From the NCBI RefSeq assembly GCF_014652535.1, contig NZ_BMYZ01000005.1:62001-126000 (forward strand): DNA of 64,000 bases, written 5' to 3'. Below, piece by piece: positions 25,460-34,870 of this stretch. A program made the translations under genes and the position numbers. Below the pieces are notes generated by a model, which saw only the letters and a program-made list of their open reading frames with translations, had not been told where the DNA came from and searched no databases. The stretch's first letter is position 1. Each line of letters starts with the position of its first letter. Origin of the DNA: Cellvibrio zantedeschiae. GTDB lineage: Bacteria > Pseudomonadota > Gammaproteobacteria > Pseudomonadales > Cellvibrionaceae.

Positions 25460-26352
25460 TGCCCAAGGTATGGCCTTGGCTGCTGATTTTTTTTGGTGGC
25501 TTAAATGAATTTACTTTTGCCTCGCCCGCAAACACCGAAGCGCGCCTAGCCATCATCATTGATGACATTGGCTATAACCAAACCCAAAGCGAACGAGCAG
25601 CTCGGCTTAAAGGCGCATTTACCCTCTCTGTTTTACCCTTCACTCCACACGGATTAAGCAGCGCAAAACTTGCCCACAACCAAGGCAAAGAACTCATGCT
25701 GCACCTGCCCATGAGCACTATTAACAATATGCCCGTAGGCAAAGGTGGGTTGGTGAGTGGTATGGAAAAAACTGCATTTCTCACTACGGTTCGCCAGGAT
25801 CTGGATAGCCTTCCCCATATCCAAGGGGTTAACAACCACATGGGCAGCCGCCTCACGCAAGAGGCCGAACCCATGCAGTGGTTGATGTCTGAGTTGCGCC
25901 CCCGCGGGCTCTATTTTGTTGACAGCCGCACCAGCGCACAGACCAAGGCCCTGGATATCGCCAGTCATTTCCAGGTACCCAGTCTGAAGCGTGACGTCTT
26001 TTTGGATGACCTTAACGAAACCAAAGCTATTCAATATCAACTCAATCGCGCCTTGCAATTCGCGCGACAACGCGGCTCCGCAGTCGCTATTGGCCATCCT
26101 TACCCCACAACGCTAAGTGTGCTCGAACAAGTGCAACCGCTTCTTTCAGCCCAAGGTGTAAAGCTGGTTTTCGTTTCGCAACTCTTAACTCCAGCTACCC
26201 ATAAAGAAACTCCCAATATGGAACAGCTCATCAATACGGGCGAACCGCCCTACTGCCCGGCACCCGAATTAGATTTATTAACACAATTTCGCTCAAAAGT
26301 TGATTTATACGACAAACCGGCTATTATGAAGCCGCTAGGTTTTGGTTATTAA
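25459..26352 (+). CDS. Divergent polysaccharide deacetylase family protein (YibQ/DUF610)
   Basis: A 297-residue exported protein with a signal peptide (about 1-22, ending TFA) and a divergent NodB-type fold. Family motifs are LAIIIDDIGYN, LSVLPFTPH, LMLHLPMSTIN and NNHMGSRLTQ, then YFVDSRTS and AIGHPYPTTL. These supply the Asp/His metal ligands in altered form. The substrate is unknown. Translation is coupled to ctpA by the one-base overlap, and the envC-ctpA-yibQ order is conserved in gammaproteobacteria, which suggests a cell-envelope role. Confidence 0.9.
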   Translation: MPKVWPWLLIFFGGLNEFTFASPANTEARLAIIIDDIGYNQTQSERAARLKGAFTLSVLPFTPHGLSSAKLAHNQGKELMLHLPMSTINNMPVGKGGLVSGMEKTAFLTTVRQDLDSLPHIQGVNNHMGSRLTQEAEPMQWLMSELRPRGLYFVDSRTSAQTKALDIASHFQVPSLKRDVFLDDLNETKAIQYQLNRALQFARQRGSAVAIGHPYPTTLSVLEQVQPLLSAQGVKLVFVSQLLTPATHKETPNMEQLINTGEPPYCPAPELDLLTQFRSKVDLYDKPAIMKPLGFGY

Positions 26353-26403
26353 ACGATCTTGTTTTAATCTAACTAAGTATATTCAGAAGATTTGTTTAGT
26401 GTT

Positions 26404-26409
26404 TATAAT
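26404..26409 (+). promoter_or_regulatory. Possible -10 box of the DUF6316-like gene
   Basis: TATAAT lies 92 bases upstream of the ATG at 26501. No clear -35 is seen at standard spacing. Confidence 0.3.
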
Positions 26410-26500
26410 CAACTTGGGTGGCAATCCATGAACCCATGTTTTAAGGAAAATCTGCTGAAAAGCATTATCTGATCAGCATTACTTAACCAAGAGGTTCAAG

Positions 26501-26725
26501 ATGGCTACATTCAATCGTGCGGGTGAAGAAGGTTCTGTTCCTAATCGCAGCGGTCGCTTCCTGCAAAAGGACAGCTACTGGTATTACACCACTCGCGAAG
26601 GCGTGGACATTGGTCCATTTGATACCCGTGCTGATGCCGAAGTTGGTGTTGGTGAATTTATCGATTTCATCTGTGCGTCTGAACCCAAAGTGTTAGACGT
26701 ACTGAAGCAATACCGCGCAGCCTAA
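26501..26725 (+). CDS. Small conserved protein, DUF6316-like
   Basis: A 74-residue soluble protein. The core RFLQKDSYWYYTTREGVDIG, followed by PFDTRADAEVGVGEFIDFI, resembles the small DUF6316-type proteins of Pseudomonas and relatives (an aromatic W-Y-F-x-T-R-E-G, then GPF). A GAGG site lies 9 bases before the ATG, and a strong terminator follows 30 bases after the stop, so it is monocistronic. It has no signal or membrane segment. Function unknown; the family name is from memory of the motif. Confidence 0.7.
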   Translation: MATFNRAGEEGSVPNRSGRFLQKDSYWYYTTREGVDIGPFDTRADAEVGVGEFIDFICASEPKVLDVLKQYRAA

Positions 26726-26754
26726 TCTTTAGGTTCGCAGCGAAACCAGAATGC

Positions 26755-26782
26755 AAAAGGGCGCTCAATAAGCGCCTTTTTT
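26755..26782. terminator. Bidirectional terminator between the DUF6316-like gene and hisF
   Basis: A GGCGCT/AGCGCC stem with an A run before and a T run after. It serves the plus-strand small gene and the end of the minus-strand his cluster. Confidence 0.85.
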
Positions 26783-26805
26783 ATTAGCCGATTTAAACTG
26801 GTAAA

Positions 26806-27579
26806 TTACAAACGCACCTCAATTCCCTGGGCACGCATAAATTCTTTCGCTTGTGGCACAGTGTATTCACGGAAGTGGAAAATACTCGCTGCCAACACAG
26901 CATCAGCGCGCCCTTGCGTCACTCCATCCACCAAATGCTGCAAGTTGCCTACACCACCAGAGGCGATTACCGGCACAGCCACAGCATCGCTAATCGCACG
27001 CGTCACACCTAAATCGTAACCCGCTTTAGTACCATCGCCATCCATACTGGTCAGCAGGATTTCACCCGCACCGTATTCGGCCATACGAATTGCCCATTCA
27101 ACCGCATTGATACCCGTTGGCTTGCGCCCACCGTGAGTGAAAATCTCCCAGCGCGGCTCTTCGCCCGCTTGGCTGACTTTCTTCGCATCAATCGCAACCA
27201 CAATACACTGAGCACCAAAACGATCAGACGCCGCTTTTACAAAATCCGGGTTGAACACAGCAGCGGAGTTAATCCCCACCTTATCAGCACCCGCATTCAA
27301 CATGGTGCGAATATCTTCCACAGTGCGAATGCCACCGCCTACAGTGAGGGGGATAAACACTTCGCTGGCGATTTTCTCCACCGTGTGAACAGTCGTATCG
27401 CGGCCTTCATGGGTGGCAGTGATGTCGAGGAATGTGATTTCGTCAGCGCCTTCCTGGTTGTAGCGCTTGGCAATTTCCACCGGATCACCCGCATCGCGGA
27501 TATCCAGAAACTGCACGCCTTTCACCACGCGGCCATTGTCCACATCGAGGCAGGGGATAATTCGTTTTGCGAGGGTCAT
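26806..27579 (-). CDS. hisF: Imidazole glycerol phosphate synthase, cyclase subunit
   Basis: A 257-residue (beta/alpha)8 barrel that, with HisH, turns PRFAR plus ammonia into imidazole-glycerol phosphate and AICAR in histidine synthesis. It has the catalytic Asp in [16 protein letters not shown] (D11) and a second in VVAIDAKK, with phosphate loops VGGGIRT and ASGGVGN. It is the last gene of the minus-strand his cluster, 12 bases after hisA. Family length is normal. Confidence 0.98.
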   Translation of the reverse strand: MTLAKRIIPCLDVDNGRVVKGVQFLDIRDAGDPVEIAKRYNQEGADEITFLDITATHEGRDTTVHTVEKIASEVFIPLTVGGGIRTVEDIRTMLNAGADKVGINSAAVFNPDFVKAASDRFGAQCIVVAIDAKKVSQAGEEPRWEIFTHGGRKPTGINAVEWAIRMAEYGAGEILLTSMDGDGTKAGYDLGVTRAISDAVAVPVIASGGVGNLQHLVDGVTQGRADAVLAASIFHFREYTVPQAKEFMRAQGIEVRL

Positions 27580-27591
27580 AGTCAGATCCGA

Positions 27592-28323
27592 TTAATTAGC
27601 GTCGCAGTAGGCCTGGGCTTCCGCCATGGTCAATGTGCCTTCGTATATCGCGCGGCCAGTGATGGCGCCACAGATGCCTTTATGGGCTTCGGCTTTGAGC
27701 GCGATTATGTCTTGCATATTGGTCACACCACCGGAGGCGATAATAGGGATGCTCGACGCCTGCGCCATGGCCACGGTGGCCTGAACATTCACACCTTGCA
27801 TCATGCCGTCGCGGGCAATGTCGGTGTAGACGATGCTGCTCACGCCATCTTGCTCAAAACGTTTCGCCAGCTCAGAAGCCTGGATGTTAGACACTTCTGC
27901 CCAACCATCAGTTGCTACCCAACCGTCTTTTGCATCCAACCCGACAATAATATGGCCGGGGAACTGTTTGCACATATCGGTCACAAACTGCGGCTCTTTC
28001 ACCGCTTTGGTACCGATAATCAAATACTGCACGCCCGCATTGAGGTAATACTCAATGGTTTCCGCACTGCGGATACCGCCGCCGATTTGGATTGGCAGAT
28101 TTGGGTAGGCTTTGGCAATCGCCGTCACAACGCCACCGTTCATTGGCTTACCTTCAAAGGCACCGTTGAGATCGACCAAATGCAAACGACGGCAACCTTG
28201 ATCGACCCACTGTTTCGCCATAGCGACTGGGTCGTCGGAGAATACGGTGGAGTCGTCCATCAAGCCCTGGCGTAAACGCACGCATTGGCCGTCTTTTAAA
28301 TCAATTGCGGGGATAATTAACAT
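27592..28323 (-). CDS. hisA: Phosphoribosylformimino-5-aminoimidazole carboxamide ribotide isomerase
   Basis: A 243-residue (beta/alpha)8 barrel isomerase (ProFAR to PRFAR) in histidine synthesis. Key features are [17 protein letters not shown] (catalytic D8), the phosphate loop IGGGIRS, the second catalytic Asp in [10 protein letters not shown] (D130 region), and ASGGVTN. It sits directly upstream of hisF. Unusually, 391 bases of repeat-rich DNA separate it from hisH, with which it would normally be tightly linked. Confidence 0.98.
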   Translation of the reverse strand: MLIIPAIDLKDGQCVRLRQGLMDDSTVFSDDPVAMAKQWVDQGCRRLHLVDLNGAFEGKPMNGGVVTAIAKAYPNLPIQIGGGIRSAETIEYYLNAGVQYLIIGTKAVKEPQFVTDMCKQFPGHIIVGLDAKDGWVATDGWAEVSNIQASELAKRFEQDGVSSIVYTDIARDGMMQGVNVQATVAMAQASSIPIIASGGVTNMQDIIALKAEAHKGICGAITGRAIYEGTLTMAEAQAYCDAN

Positions 28324-28714
28324 TCAACAATCTCGATAAAAACAAAATTCATTATGGCACCGACTATTCCCGTGCGAGCCGCCCGAGCATTGGAAAAAAA
28401 TTGGTGTAAAACAAACAGGAAGTTTGTTTTAGTGACGTCGCGACATGGATGTCGCGTCGGAACGACAGCAATTTTTTGAAACGCGCAGGAAACAGCGGCG
28501 AACCGGGTGTCTTTCCTTTTGGTTACTTTTCGTTGGACAAGCAACGAAAAGTGACTCGCCAGCAGGCGAAATAAAATCAACAAAACGTAGGAATGATAAT
28601 AAGAAAATCAAAAGCTGGATTACTCGCCGTGCTCGCCCTTCGGGTCAACTTTAAGTTGTTCAAAGTACTTCGTACTTTAGTCCCGCTTTCACGAGGATGA
28701 CGACTCCCTAATTT
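28324..28714. repeat. Repeat-rich insertion between hisH and hisA
   Basis: This gap holds several perfect hairpins in a row. One pairs AAAACAAAC with GTTTGTTTT, near 28407-28431. Another is a CGACAT/ATGTCG palindrome at about 28440-28453. The third pairs ACTTTTCGTTG with CAACGAAAAGT at 28525-28552. A copy of the dispersed repeat follows at 28611-28708. The 88-codon frame across it encodes SHFSLLVQRKVTKRKDTR, which is the translation of a widespread intergenic repeat rather than a gene. Confidence 0.75.
28611..28708. repeat. Dispersed hairpin repeat, copy with degenerate left arm
   Basis: Shares GCTGGATTACTCG, GCTCGCCCTTCGGGTCA, TTAGTCCC and GAGGATGACGACTCCC with the copy at 46721-46828. The left terminal arm (CGTCATCCTC) is missing, so this looks like a truncated or decayed copy. 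Confidence 0.8.
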
Positions 28715-29365
28715 TTAAGCCTTACCATCCCACTGTAAAAAGTTCTTCAACAACTGCAACCCGGAGGTATGACTCTTCTCCGGGTGAAACTGCACGGCAA
28801 ACAAATTATCGCGTGTCAGCGCAGTGTCGAATTTCACACCGTACTCACAACTAGCCGCCACCAAACTCTCATCCGCTGCCTGCACATAAAAACTGTGGAC
28901 GAAGTAGAAGCGGCTGTTTTGCGGAATATCTGCCCAGAGCGGGTGATCGTCATGATTCACCTGGTTCCAACCCATGTGCGGCACTTTCAAAGCATTGCCA
29001 TTAGCATCTTTATGGTTGGTACCGAAAAATTTAACCTGGCCGGGGAAAATGCCGATGCAATCTACACCGTTGTTTTCTTCGCTGTGATCCATCAAGGCCT
29101 GCAAGCCAACGCAAATTGCCAGCACAGGCTTGCCCGTGGCGACTTGTTCGCGCAGTAATTTGTCGAAGCCAAGGCGGTTGATTTCGCCCATGCAATCGCG
29201 AATTGCGCCTACACCGGGAAAGATCACACGGTCTGCCGCTGCTACAACCGCAGGGTCTGAGGTCACAACCACTTTTTGTTCAGGGGCAACATGCTCCAAA
29301 GCACTCTTCACCGAGTGAAGGTTGCCCATGCCGTAATCGATAACGGCAACTGTCTGTTGGGTCAT
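28715..29365 (-). CDS. hisH: Imidazole glycerol phosphate synthase, glutamine amidotransferase subunit
   Basis: A 216-residue class I glutamine amidotransferase that feeds ammonia to HisF. It shows [14 protein letters not shown] at the start and the nucleophile Cys in [10 protein letters not shown] (the elbow is G-less on one side, as seen in HisH: C-V-G). The catalytic His-Glu pair is in VQFHPEKSH. It begins 3 bases after hisB, so the two are cotranscribed. A repeat block follows before hisA. Confidence 0.97.
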   Translation of the reverse strand: MTQQTVAVIDYGMGNLHSVKSALEHVAPEQKVVVTSDPAVVAAADRVIFPGVGAIRDCMGEINRLGFDKLLREQVATGKPVLAICVGLQALMDHSEENNGVDCIGIFPGQVKFFGTNHKDANGNALKVPHMGWNQVNHDDHPLWADIPQNSRFYFVHSFYVQAADESLVAASCEYGVKFDTALTRDNLFAVQFHPEKSHTSGLQLLKNFLQWDGKA

Positions 29366-29368
29366 TGC

Positions 29369-29962
29369 TTATAGACTTCCCTTGGTTGAAGGCATTATGC
29401 CTTCCATACGTGGGTCTAATTCCAGCGCCATACGCAAGGCGCGGCCGAAGGCTTTGAACACAGTTTCAATCTGGTGGTGGGCGTTGTGGCCGCGCAGATT
29501 GTCCACATGCAGGGTAACGCCCGCGTGGTTTACAAAACCCTGGAAGAATTCCCAGAACAATTCGGTATCAAATTGGCCGATGCGCTTTTGGGTAAAAGGA
29601 ATCTGCATAACCAAACCGGGGCGACCGGAGAAATCGATCACTACACGTGACAAAGCCTCATCGAGCGGCACATACGCGTGGCCATAACGGCGAATACCTT
29701 TCTTGTCGCCCACCGCTTTGGCAATGGCTTGGCCGATGGTGATGCCGATATCTTCTACTGAATGGTGATCATCAATATGCGTATCGCCATCGCAAGTAAC
29801 ATCCAGATCAATCATGCCGTGGCGGGCGATCTGGTCCATCATGTGCTCTAAAAAGGGCACACCGGTATTGAACACACCTTTACCAGCACCATCCAGATTG
29901 AGGCTTACGCTGATTTTGGTTTCGAGGGTGTTACGAGTTACTTGTGCAATGCGATCTGACAT
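29369..29962 (-). CDS. hisB: Imidazoleglycerol-phosphate dehydratase
   Basis: A 197-residue monofunctional dehydratase making imidazole-acetol phosphate. Manganese-binding His/Glu clusters are visible: [28 protein letters not shown], then [10 protein letters not shown] and GHNAHHQIE. It lacks the N-terminal histidinol-phosphatase domain found in enterobacterial HisB, as in pseudomonads. It starts the visible his transcript; a TATAAT box lies about 70 bases upstream on the minus strand. Confidence 0.98.
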   Translation of the reverse strand: MSDRIAQVTRNTLETKISVSLNLDGAGKGVFNTGVPFLEHMMDQIARHGMIDLDVTCDGDTHIDDHHSVEDIGITIGQAIAKAVGDKKGIRRYGHAYVPLDEALSRVVIDFSGRPGLVMQIPFTQKRIGQFDTELFWEFFQGFVNHAGVTLHVDNLRGHNAHHQIETVFKAFGRALRMALELDPRMEGIMPSTKGSL

Positions 29963-30331
29963 GCAGGGCTCCAGCTAACCGGATAATCCGGCGACGCGCT
30001 TAAGAAAACACGAGTTAATAGGAAAGCGCGAATTATATAGGTTTGACGCAGTTAATGCCCAGCAAACTGAGCGCTGGCGCCAATTTTTATGGCTATTGAG
30101 GCCTTCAAGCCACGCAGAGAAGGTCAGTCCGCCAATCCCGGTACTCTCAACTTTTCATCCTCAGGGGTATTTGTGCACCCTTCGCCGAAATTTTCATTTT
30201 CAGGGGCTTTATATAAAAACTTGGTATTAATACTAACTTGCGAATGCGCTGCCATGAGTTATCGTTAAGCCATCAACTTATAACTAAATGACTTTTTAAA
30301 CGTCACTTTGGCCTATGCACTATAACGATTA
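29963..30331. other. Intergenic region between hisB and the divergent unknown gene
   Basis: About 370 bases without a gene. It holds a minus-strand TATAAT at 30032-30037 that fits a hisB promoter. The plus-strand promoter of the 226-residue gene should also lie here, but I see no strong match. No his leader peptide with a run of His codons is visible. Confidence 0.5.
30032..30037 (-). promoter_or_regulatory. Likely -10 box of the his cluster
   Basis: On the minus strand the sequence reads CCTATATAATTCG, a consensus TATAAT about 70 bases before the hisB ATG. The -35 is weak. Confidence 0.4.
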
Positions 30332-31012
30332 TTGATAGCAATGAACGACAAGCTCATTAACATCCGCCAATTGATTGCTAACGCCAAGCAGCGCGAGGGT
30401 GCATCAGCACAACTCAGCCGCCTGCTGAGTGCGCGCGCCAATCATTTGCACGAAGCTATCAAATTGCCAACTCAAGAGGCCGAGGAACTACTGGCCGAGT
30501 TTGTGATTCGCTATATCGCCCAAGTGCCGGAATTTATTGAAGCCATTAGCGATATCACCAAAGAGGCAGGTATTTTTGATGGCATTTTGCCGCTGTTGAA
30601 CATTGCCAGCGATTATTTTCTGGCGCCGCCAGATATCATTGGTAACCACGCTCAATTAGAAGCCTTGCTGGATGAAGCTTATCTCGCCCATCGTTTGTTA
30701 GAAGAAGTGAATGATCGCTTTATTGGTTACTGCGGAATTCCGTTGGCACCCATGGATATGACGCGTGCCAATGTCATTGCGCACGAATTGATCGGTGAAC
30801 CTTACGCTAACGAATTGGATCAAGCCGTATTATTTTCGGCAGAGTTACTGCTAAATCAATACAGCTTTGCTGGCGAAAGCTTTAAGCACTACATTGCTTT
30901 ACATAAATCCCGCGGCTGGTCGCAAGAGCTACAACGTTGGCCCTGCCTTACAGAAGACCTGGCGATAGTATTGGACTTCAGCAACAACCTGAAAGATACG
31001 GTTCGTCATTAA
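30332..31012 (+). CDS. Conserved hypothetical protein, mostly alpha-helical
   Basis: A 226-residue soluble protein of unknown function, predicted almost wholly helical. It has Leu/Ala-rich helices and no signal or membrane segment. No catalytic motif stands out; FLAPPDIIGNHAQLEALLDEAYLAHRLLEEVN is the kind of conserved central stretch seen in uncharacterised gammaproteobacterial proteins (read from about residue 92). A second ATG nine bases downstream (MNDKLIN) is an equally good start. It is divergent from hisB. Nothing in the sequence links it to histidine synthesis. Confidence 0.7.
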   Translation: MIAMNDKLINIRQLIANAKQREGASAQLSRLLSARANHLHEAIKLPTQEAEELLAEFVIRYIAQVPEFIEAISDITKEAGIFDGILPLLNIASDYFLAPPDIIGNHAQLEALLDEAYLAHRLLEEVNDRFIGYCGIPLAPMDMTRANVIAHELIGEPYANELDQAVLFSAELLLNQYSFAGESFKHYIALHKSRGWSQELQRWPCLTEDLAIVLDFSNNLKDTVRH

Positions 31013-31017
31013 TTCCC

Positions 31018-31046
31018 CAAAAAAGCGCTCTAGAATCAAAGCGCTA
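31018..31046 (-). terminator. Probable terminator of the prlC-yheV operon
   Basis: Two AGCGCT blocks 10 bases apart form a stem that, read on the minus strand, is followed by six T. It also lies just after the stop of the plus-strand unknown gene. Confidence 0.55.
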
Positions 31047-31135
31047 TTTCCGAAAACTTTTTCCAAAAACAATTAGGCAAGCTATGCCAGGTAAATATGC
31101 CAAGTAAAATAGTTTGATCCGTTCAATGGCACAAA

Positions 31136-31381
31136 TCAGTGTTTGCTGTCTGGCGAGACAATGTTGATAACCTGGGTTTCATGCGCATCTTCCCTAACCT
31201 GATTAACGCGCGTTTCTAATTCACCAGTGGCAATGTTGATACGCATTTCTTCTTTAAAATCGCAGCTCACGCACTCGCGAAAATCTTTTCCATCCAGGTT
31301 ATACACCACGATGGAATCCATTTTTGAACAGCGGGGGCACACCGCGCCCGCCATAAAACGACGCTTGGTTGAGTAAGCCAT
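31136..31381 (-). CDS. yheV: YheV-family zinc-ribbon protein
   Basis: An 81-residue protein with a four-cysteine zinc ribbon: CPRC (residues 15-18) and CVSC (about 37-40). The core RRFMAGAVCPRC and GKDFRECVSCDFKEEMR identify the YheV (DUF2387) family, small proteins of unknown role encoded next to prlC. The start codon overlaps the prlC stop by one base (TAATG), so translation is coupled. The zinc role is inferred from the cysteines. Confidence 0.9.
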   Translation of the reverse strand: MAYSTKRRFMAGAVCPRCSKMDSIVVYNLDGKDFRECVSCDFKEEMRINIATGELETRVNQVREDAHETQVINIVSPDSKH

Positions 31382-33471
31382 TAAACCGCATCCTCTATCG
31401 CAAAATTGGAATGCACTTCAATTCCGGAGTGTCTCAATAGCGCATCAATATTGGGTTCACGGCCGCGGAATTGGGTAAACAATTCCATGGGCGTTTTGCT
31501 ACCGCCTTGCTGCAAAATTTCACGCAAGAAGCTCTCGCCAGTTTGCGCATTAAAAATACCTTCCTCTTCAAAGCGCGAGAAAGCATCTGCCGACAAAACT
31601 TCTGCCCATTTGTAACTGTAATAGCCTGCTGCATAACCGCCCGCGAAAATATGGCTGAAACTATTTTCAAAACGGTTAAATGCTGGGGGGAAAACCACAG
31701 CGATTTCCTTACGCACTTGCTGCAAAACATCTTGTGCCGTACGCGGATTTTTAGGGTTGTACTCAGCGTGCAAACGGAAATCAAACAACGAAAATTCAAT
31801 TTGGCGCAGCATCTGCAAACCAGATTGGAAATTTTTTGCAGCAAGCATTTTGTCGAGCAATGCTTGCGGTAAGGATTCACCAGTTTGGTAGTGGCCAGAA
31901 ATCAACGGAATCGCTTCCGGCTCCCAGCACCAGTTCTCCATAAATTGGCTGGGTAATTCCACTGCATCCCAGGCAACGCCGTTAATTCCGCTCACCGCTG
32001 CCACATCAATTTGCGTGAGCATATGATGAATACCATGACCAAATTCGTGGAAAAGCGTGGTTACTTCATCGTGTGTTAGCAGTGAGGGAGTATCGCCCAC
32101 TGGCGGAGTAAAGTTGCAGGTTAAAAAGGCAACCGGCAATTGAACACCGGAATTTGTTTTACGACGTACTCGCGCATCTGCCATCCAGGCACCGCCGCGC
32201 TTACCTTCGCGCGCAAACAAATCCAGATAGAAGCTCGCGATGTGTTTACCGTCTTTGGAGATTTGGTAGAAGCGAACATCTGGGTGATAGCTATCAAATT
32301 CAGCGACTTGTTTTACATCAATACCAAACAAACGTTTAACGACTTCAAACATTCCGCTAATAACTTTTTCTGCAGGGAAATAAGGGCGCAATTCTTCTTG
32401 CGAAATAGAGTATTTTTCTACGCGCAATTTTTCGCTGTAATAAGTGGTGTCCCAGGATTGCAAATCGGTGCAGCCCAAGCTCGCCGCAAACTCAGATAGT
32501 TCTGCGTAATCTCGCGCTGCATAGGGTTTTGACTTTTGGCCAAGCTCTTGTAAAAAATCTAAAACTTGTTTAGGGCTTTGCGCCATTTTGGTAGCAAGCG
32601 AACGCTCAGCGTAATTATTAAAACCTAATAATTGTGCAAGCTCATGACGCAACGAAAGTGTTTCAGCAATCAAAGCGGTGTTATCAAATTCTGCCGTAAC
32701 TTCAATCTTGTTTTCAGCGTTGGTTTTTTTCGACTCAGCCGATGCACGGGTAACATATGCGGTATAAATTTCTTCGCGCAGTTTGCGGTCATCTGAATAC
32801 ATAATCACGGCGTAATAGGATGGGAAGTCGAGCGTAATGACATAACCTTCCAAAGATTTTTTTTGCGCCGCTTGTGCTGCTTGCGCAAGCGCAGATTCAG
32901 GTAAGCCTGCAAGCGCATCTGCGTTGTCAAAATGTTTGAACCATGCCTGGGTAGAATCTAAAACGTGATTAGAAAATTGCGTGGATAACTCAGATAAACG
33001 TTGCTGAATTTCCGCATAACGTTTTTTATCTTGCTCGTTTAACGCAACACCACCTAACCGGAAATCGCGCAGGGCGTTATCAACGGCTTGCTTTTGTGCT
33101 TGCGATAAATTTTTATACTCAGTGCTATCCGCCAATTGTTGGTAAGCCTTATACAAATCTTCGTTTTGGCTCAGCTCAGTACCGTATTCGGTCAAAAGTG
33201 CAATACTCGCATTATAGGCATTGCGCAATTCATCATTATTACGTACCGCATTTAAATGGCTCACTGGCGACCAGGCTTGATCCAACTTATCGCCTTGCTC
33301 CTCCAAAGGTGCAACCAATGTTGCCCAGGACGGCTGGGCCAAATTTGCGAGCAAATTTTGCAAATAGGTGCGGCTTTCCTGAATGATGTTGCTGACAGCC
33401 GGTTCAACGTGGGCAGCTTCAATGCTGGAAAAAGGTGGTAACACGTGGGACTGCAAGAGCGGGTTAGTCAT
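31381..33471 (-). CDS. prlC: Oligopeptidase A (M3 metallopeptidase)
   Basis: A 696-residue cytoplasmic zinc peptidase that degrades oligopeptides, including cleaved signal peptides. The active site is LFHEFGHGIHHML (HEFGH plus the downstream Glu in ELPSQFMENW). The C-terminal block YAAGYYSYKWAEVLSADAF is a family hallmark. I start at the ATG at 33471 (MTNPLLQ), which has a GGAG site 7 bases upstream. A GTG eight codons earlier is in frame but adds nothing family-like. It is followed by yheV and divergent from the carbonic anhydrase gene, the same arrangement as in Pseudomonas. Confidence 0.96.
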   Translation of the reverse strand: MTNPLLQSHVLPPFSSIEAAHVEPAVSNIIQESRTYLQNLLANLAQPSWATLVAPLEEQGDKLDQAWSPVSHLNAVRNNDELRNAYNASIALLTEYGTELSQNEDLYKAYQQLADSTEYKNLSQAQKQAVDNALRDFRLGGVALNEQDKKRYAEIQQRLSELSTQFSNHVLDSTQAWFKHFDNADALAGLPESALAQAAQAAQKKSLEGYVITLDFPSYYAVIMYSDDRKLREEIYTAYVTRASAESKKTNAENKIEVTAEFDNTALIAETLSLRHELAQLLGFNNYAERSLATKMAQSPKQVLDFLQELGQKSKPYAARDYAELSEFAASLGCTDLQSWDTTYYSEKLRVEKYSISQEELRPYFPAEKVISGMFEVVKRLFGIDVKQVAEFDSYHPDVRFYQISKDGKHIASFYLDLFAREGKRGGAWMADARVRRKTNSGVQLPVAFLTCNFTPPVGDTPSLLTHDEVTTLFHEFGHGIHHMLTQIDVAAVSGINGVAWDAVELPSQFMENWCWEPEAIPLISGHYQTGESLPQALLDKMLAAKNFQSGLQMLRQIEFSLFDFRLHAEYNPKNPRTAQDVLQQVRKEIAVVFPPAFNRFENSFSHIFAGGYAAGYYSYKWAEVLSADAFSRFEEEGIFNAQTGESFLREILQQGGSKTPMELFTQFRGREPNIDALLRHSGIEVHSNFAIEDAV

Positions 33472-33558
33472 GAGTGACTCCAAACGAAATGACACAAATA
33501 TTTTCCTGTATGATACACCTTAAAAAATCGCCATGGCTTTGAAAAAAGAGATTAGTTT

Positions 33559-34128
33559 ATGAAACACAACCAAAACCCCTTAAGCATTCGCAGCTACCAA
33601 GGCCACACACCACAATTTGGTAAAGATGTTTACGTCGACCCCGCCGCTATTGTGATTGGCGATGTTCAAATTGGCGACGACTCCTCTGTGTGGCCCTATG
33701 CGATTATTCGCGGTGATATGCATCGTATACGTGTGGGCGCCCGTACCAGTATTCAAGATGGCAGCGTACTTCATATCACCCATGCGAGCGATTTTAATCC
33801 TGCTGGCCACCCTTTAATCATTGGTGACGATGTCACTGTCGGTCATTCAGTCAACTTGCATGGCTGCACCATTGGCAACCGCGTACTCGTCGGTATTGGC
33901 TCAACGGTTTTGGACGGTGCGATTGTGGAAGATGATGTTGTAATTGGCGCAGGCACTTTAGTGCCACCGGGCAAGCGATTGGAAAGCGGATTTTTATATG
34001 TGGGCTCACCCTGCAAACAAGCTCGCCCCTTAAAAGATAGCGAGCGTGCATTTTTTAAATATTCAGCGGGTAATTATGTGAAGCTAAAGAATATTCATAT
34101 TGCGGAATTGGAAGCGCTTGCGGAATAA
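33559..34128 (+). CDS. Gamma-carbonic anhydrase family protein (YrdA-like)
   Basis: A 189-residue left-handed beta-helix protein of hexapeptide repeats, expected to form a trimer with zinc at the interfaces. The metal-binding histidines are in SVLHITHASDF and GDDVTVGHSVNLHGC, matching the gamma-CA/YrdA pattern. Other family marks are WPYAIIRGDMHRIRVG and GAGTLVPPGKRL. Whether it hydrates CO2 is unclear for this subgroup. It is divergent from prlC with an 87-base gap, an arrangement kept in pseudomonads. Confidence 0.93.
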   Translation: MKHNQNPLSIRSYQGHTPQFGKDVYVDPAAIVIGDVQIGDDSSVWPYAIIRGDMHRIRVGARTSIQDGSVLHITHASDFNPAGHPLIIGDDVTVGHSVNLHGCTIGNRVLVGIGSTVLDGAIVEDDVVIGAGTLVPPGKRLESGFLYVGSPCKQARPLKDSERAFFKYSAGNYVKLKNIHIAELEALAE

Positions 34129-34213
34129 ATTTTAATCGTTGGTAGATAGACGCAAATTTAATCAGACTTCCTTCTATTGAAATTTTTCATTAAGGATAAT
34201 CCATGCTTTCACA

Positions 34214-34786
34214 TTATAACTTCTTAATTATTTTTTCTTTGTGGTTATTATAATATTCGCCAAGCAGAGGGTGATCCTCAATCCATTCCACAGGGGCTCT
34301 TACCAAGAAATTAAAATAAGATTCTGCGACCCTGAACGAAGGTAATAACTCCGGGAATTCACGGTAATTTTCAATATTACGGTGAGCTGAATATGTATTT
34401 CGAAAATCACAAACGGATTTTCTGTATTCTCGCCATTGTTCAATATCGCCTGCAAAATTTTTAAGTATTAAATCTCTCACAGTTTTTTCATAGTGCTCCG
34501 ATGAGCTAGTTTTTTTCCAATGCAGCTCATTATCATCCGTTCCAAATACTTTGCACCATTTTATTATTAGATCATTAGCAGTAACATTTAAAAGATGAAC
34601 CCAATATTCTATATCAGGGATACTCTTAGCATTTTCGTTAAAATACTCAATCACAACCTTATAAAAACAATAACTTTGCGTATATTCAATCAACAAACAA
34701 GCTTGATTAGCAAAAATTTTTTCATTAAACAGAAATATCTTTTTATCCCAGACAGCCTTCATATACCGTAACGATATTTCACTCAT
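34214..34786 (-). CDS. Hypothetical protein with HEPN-like Rx5H motif
   Basis: A 190-residue soluble, helical protein in an AT-rich islet. The stretch CDFRNTYSAHRNIENYREF contains R-N-x4-H, which matches the R-phi/polar-x4-6-H signature of HEPN-type ribonucleases and of AbiU2-like HEPN proteins. Length and helical content fit that class. I use the ATG at 34786 (MSEISLRYM); a longer start at 34828 is possible. No antitoxin (MNT) partner is encoded next door. A toxin or defence role is a hypothesis only; the gene may simply be a cargo gene. Confidence 0.6.
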   Translation of the reverse strand: MSEISLRYMKAVWDKKIFLFNEKIFANQACLLIEYTQSYCFYKVVIEYFNENAKSIPDIEYWVHLLNVTANDLIIKWCKVFGTDDNELHWKKTSSSEHYEKTVRDLILKNFAGDIEQWREYRKSVCDFRNTYSAHRNIENYREFPELLPSFRVAESYFNFLVRAPVEWIEDHPLLGEYYNNHKEKIIKKL

Positions 34787-34870
34787 ACAAATATGACCTA
34801 AAAATTCTATTTCGAATAAAGTAATCACATGAAATTTTATTCACATACCAAATTCTACCGCAGAAACTCA

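Noticed and set aside
27133-28275. A 380-codon open frame on the plus strand
   Set aside because: It is wholly antisense to hisF and hisA, which are certain; composition and lack of motifs mark it as a shadow.
28317-28583. An 88-codon minus-strand frame between hisH and hisA
   Set aside because: Its peptide is the translation of a common intergenic repeat with hairpins, and it overlaps the hisA start; treated as repeat.
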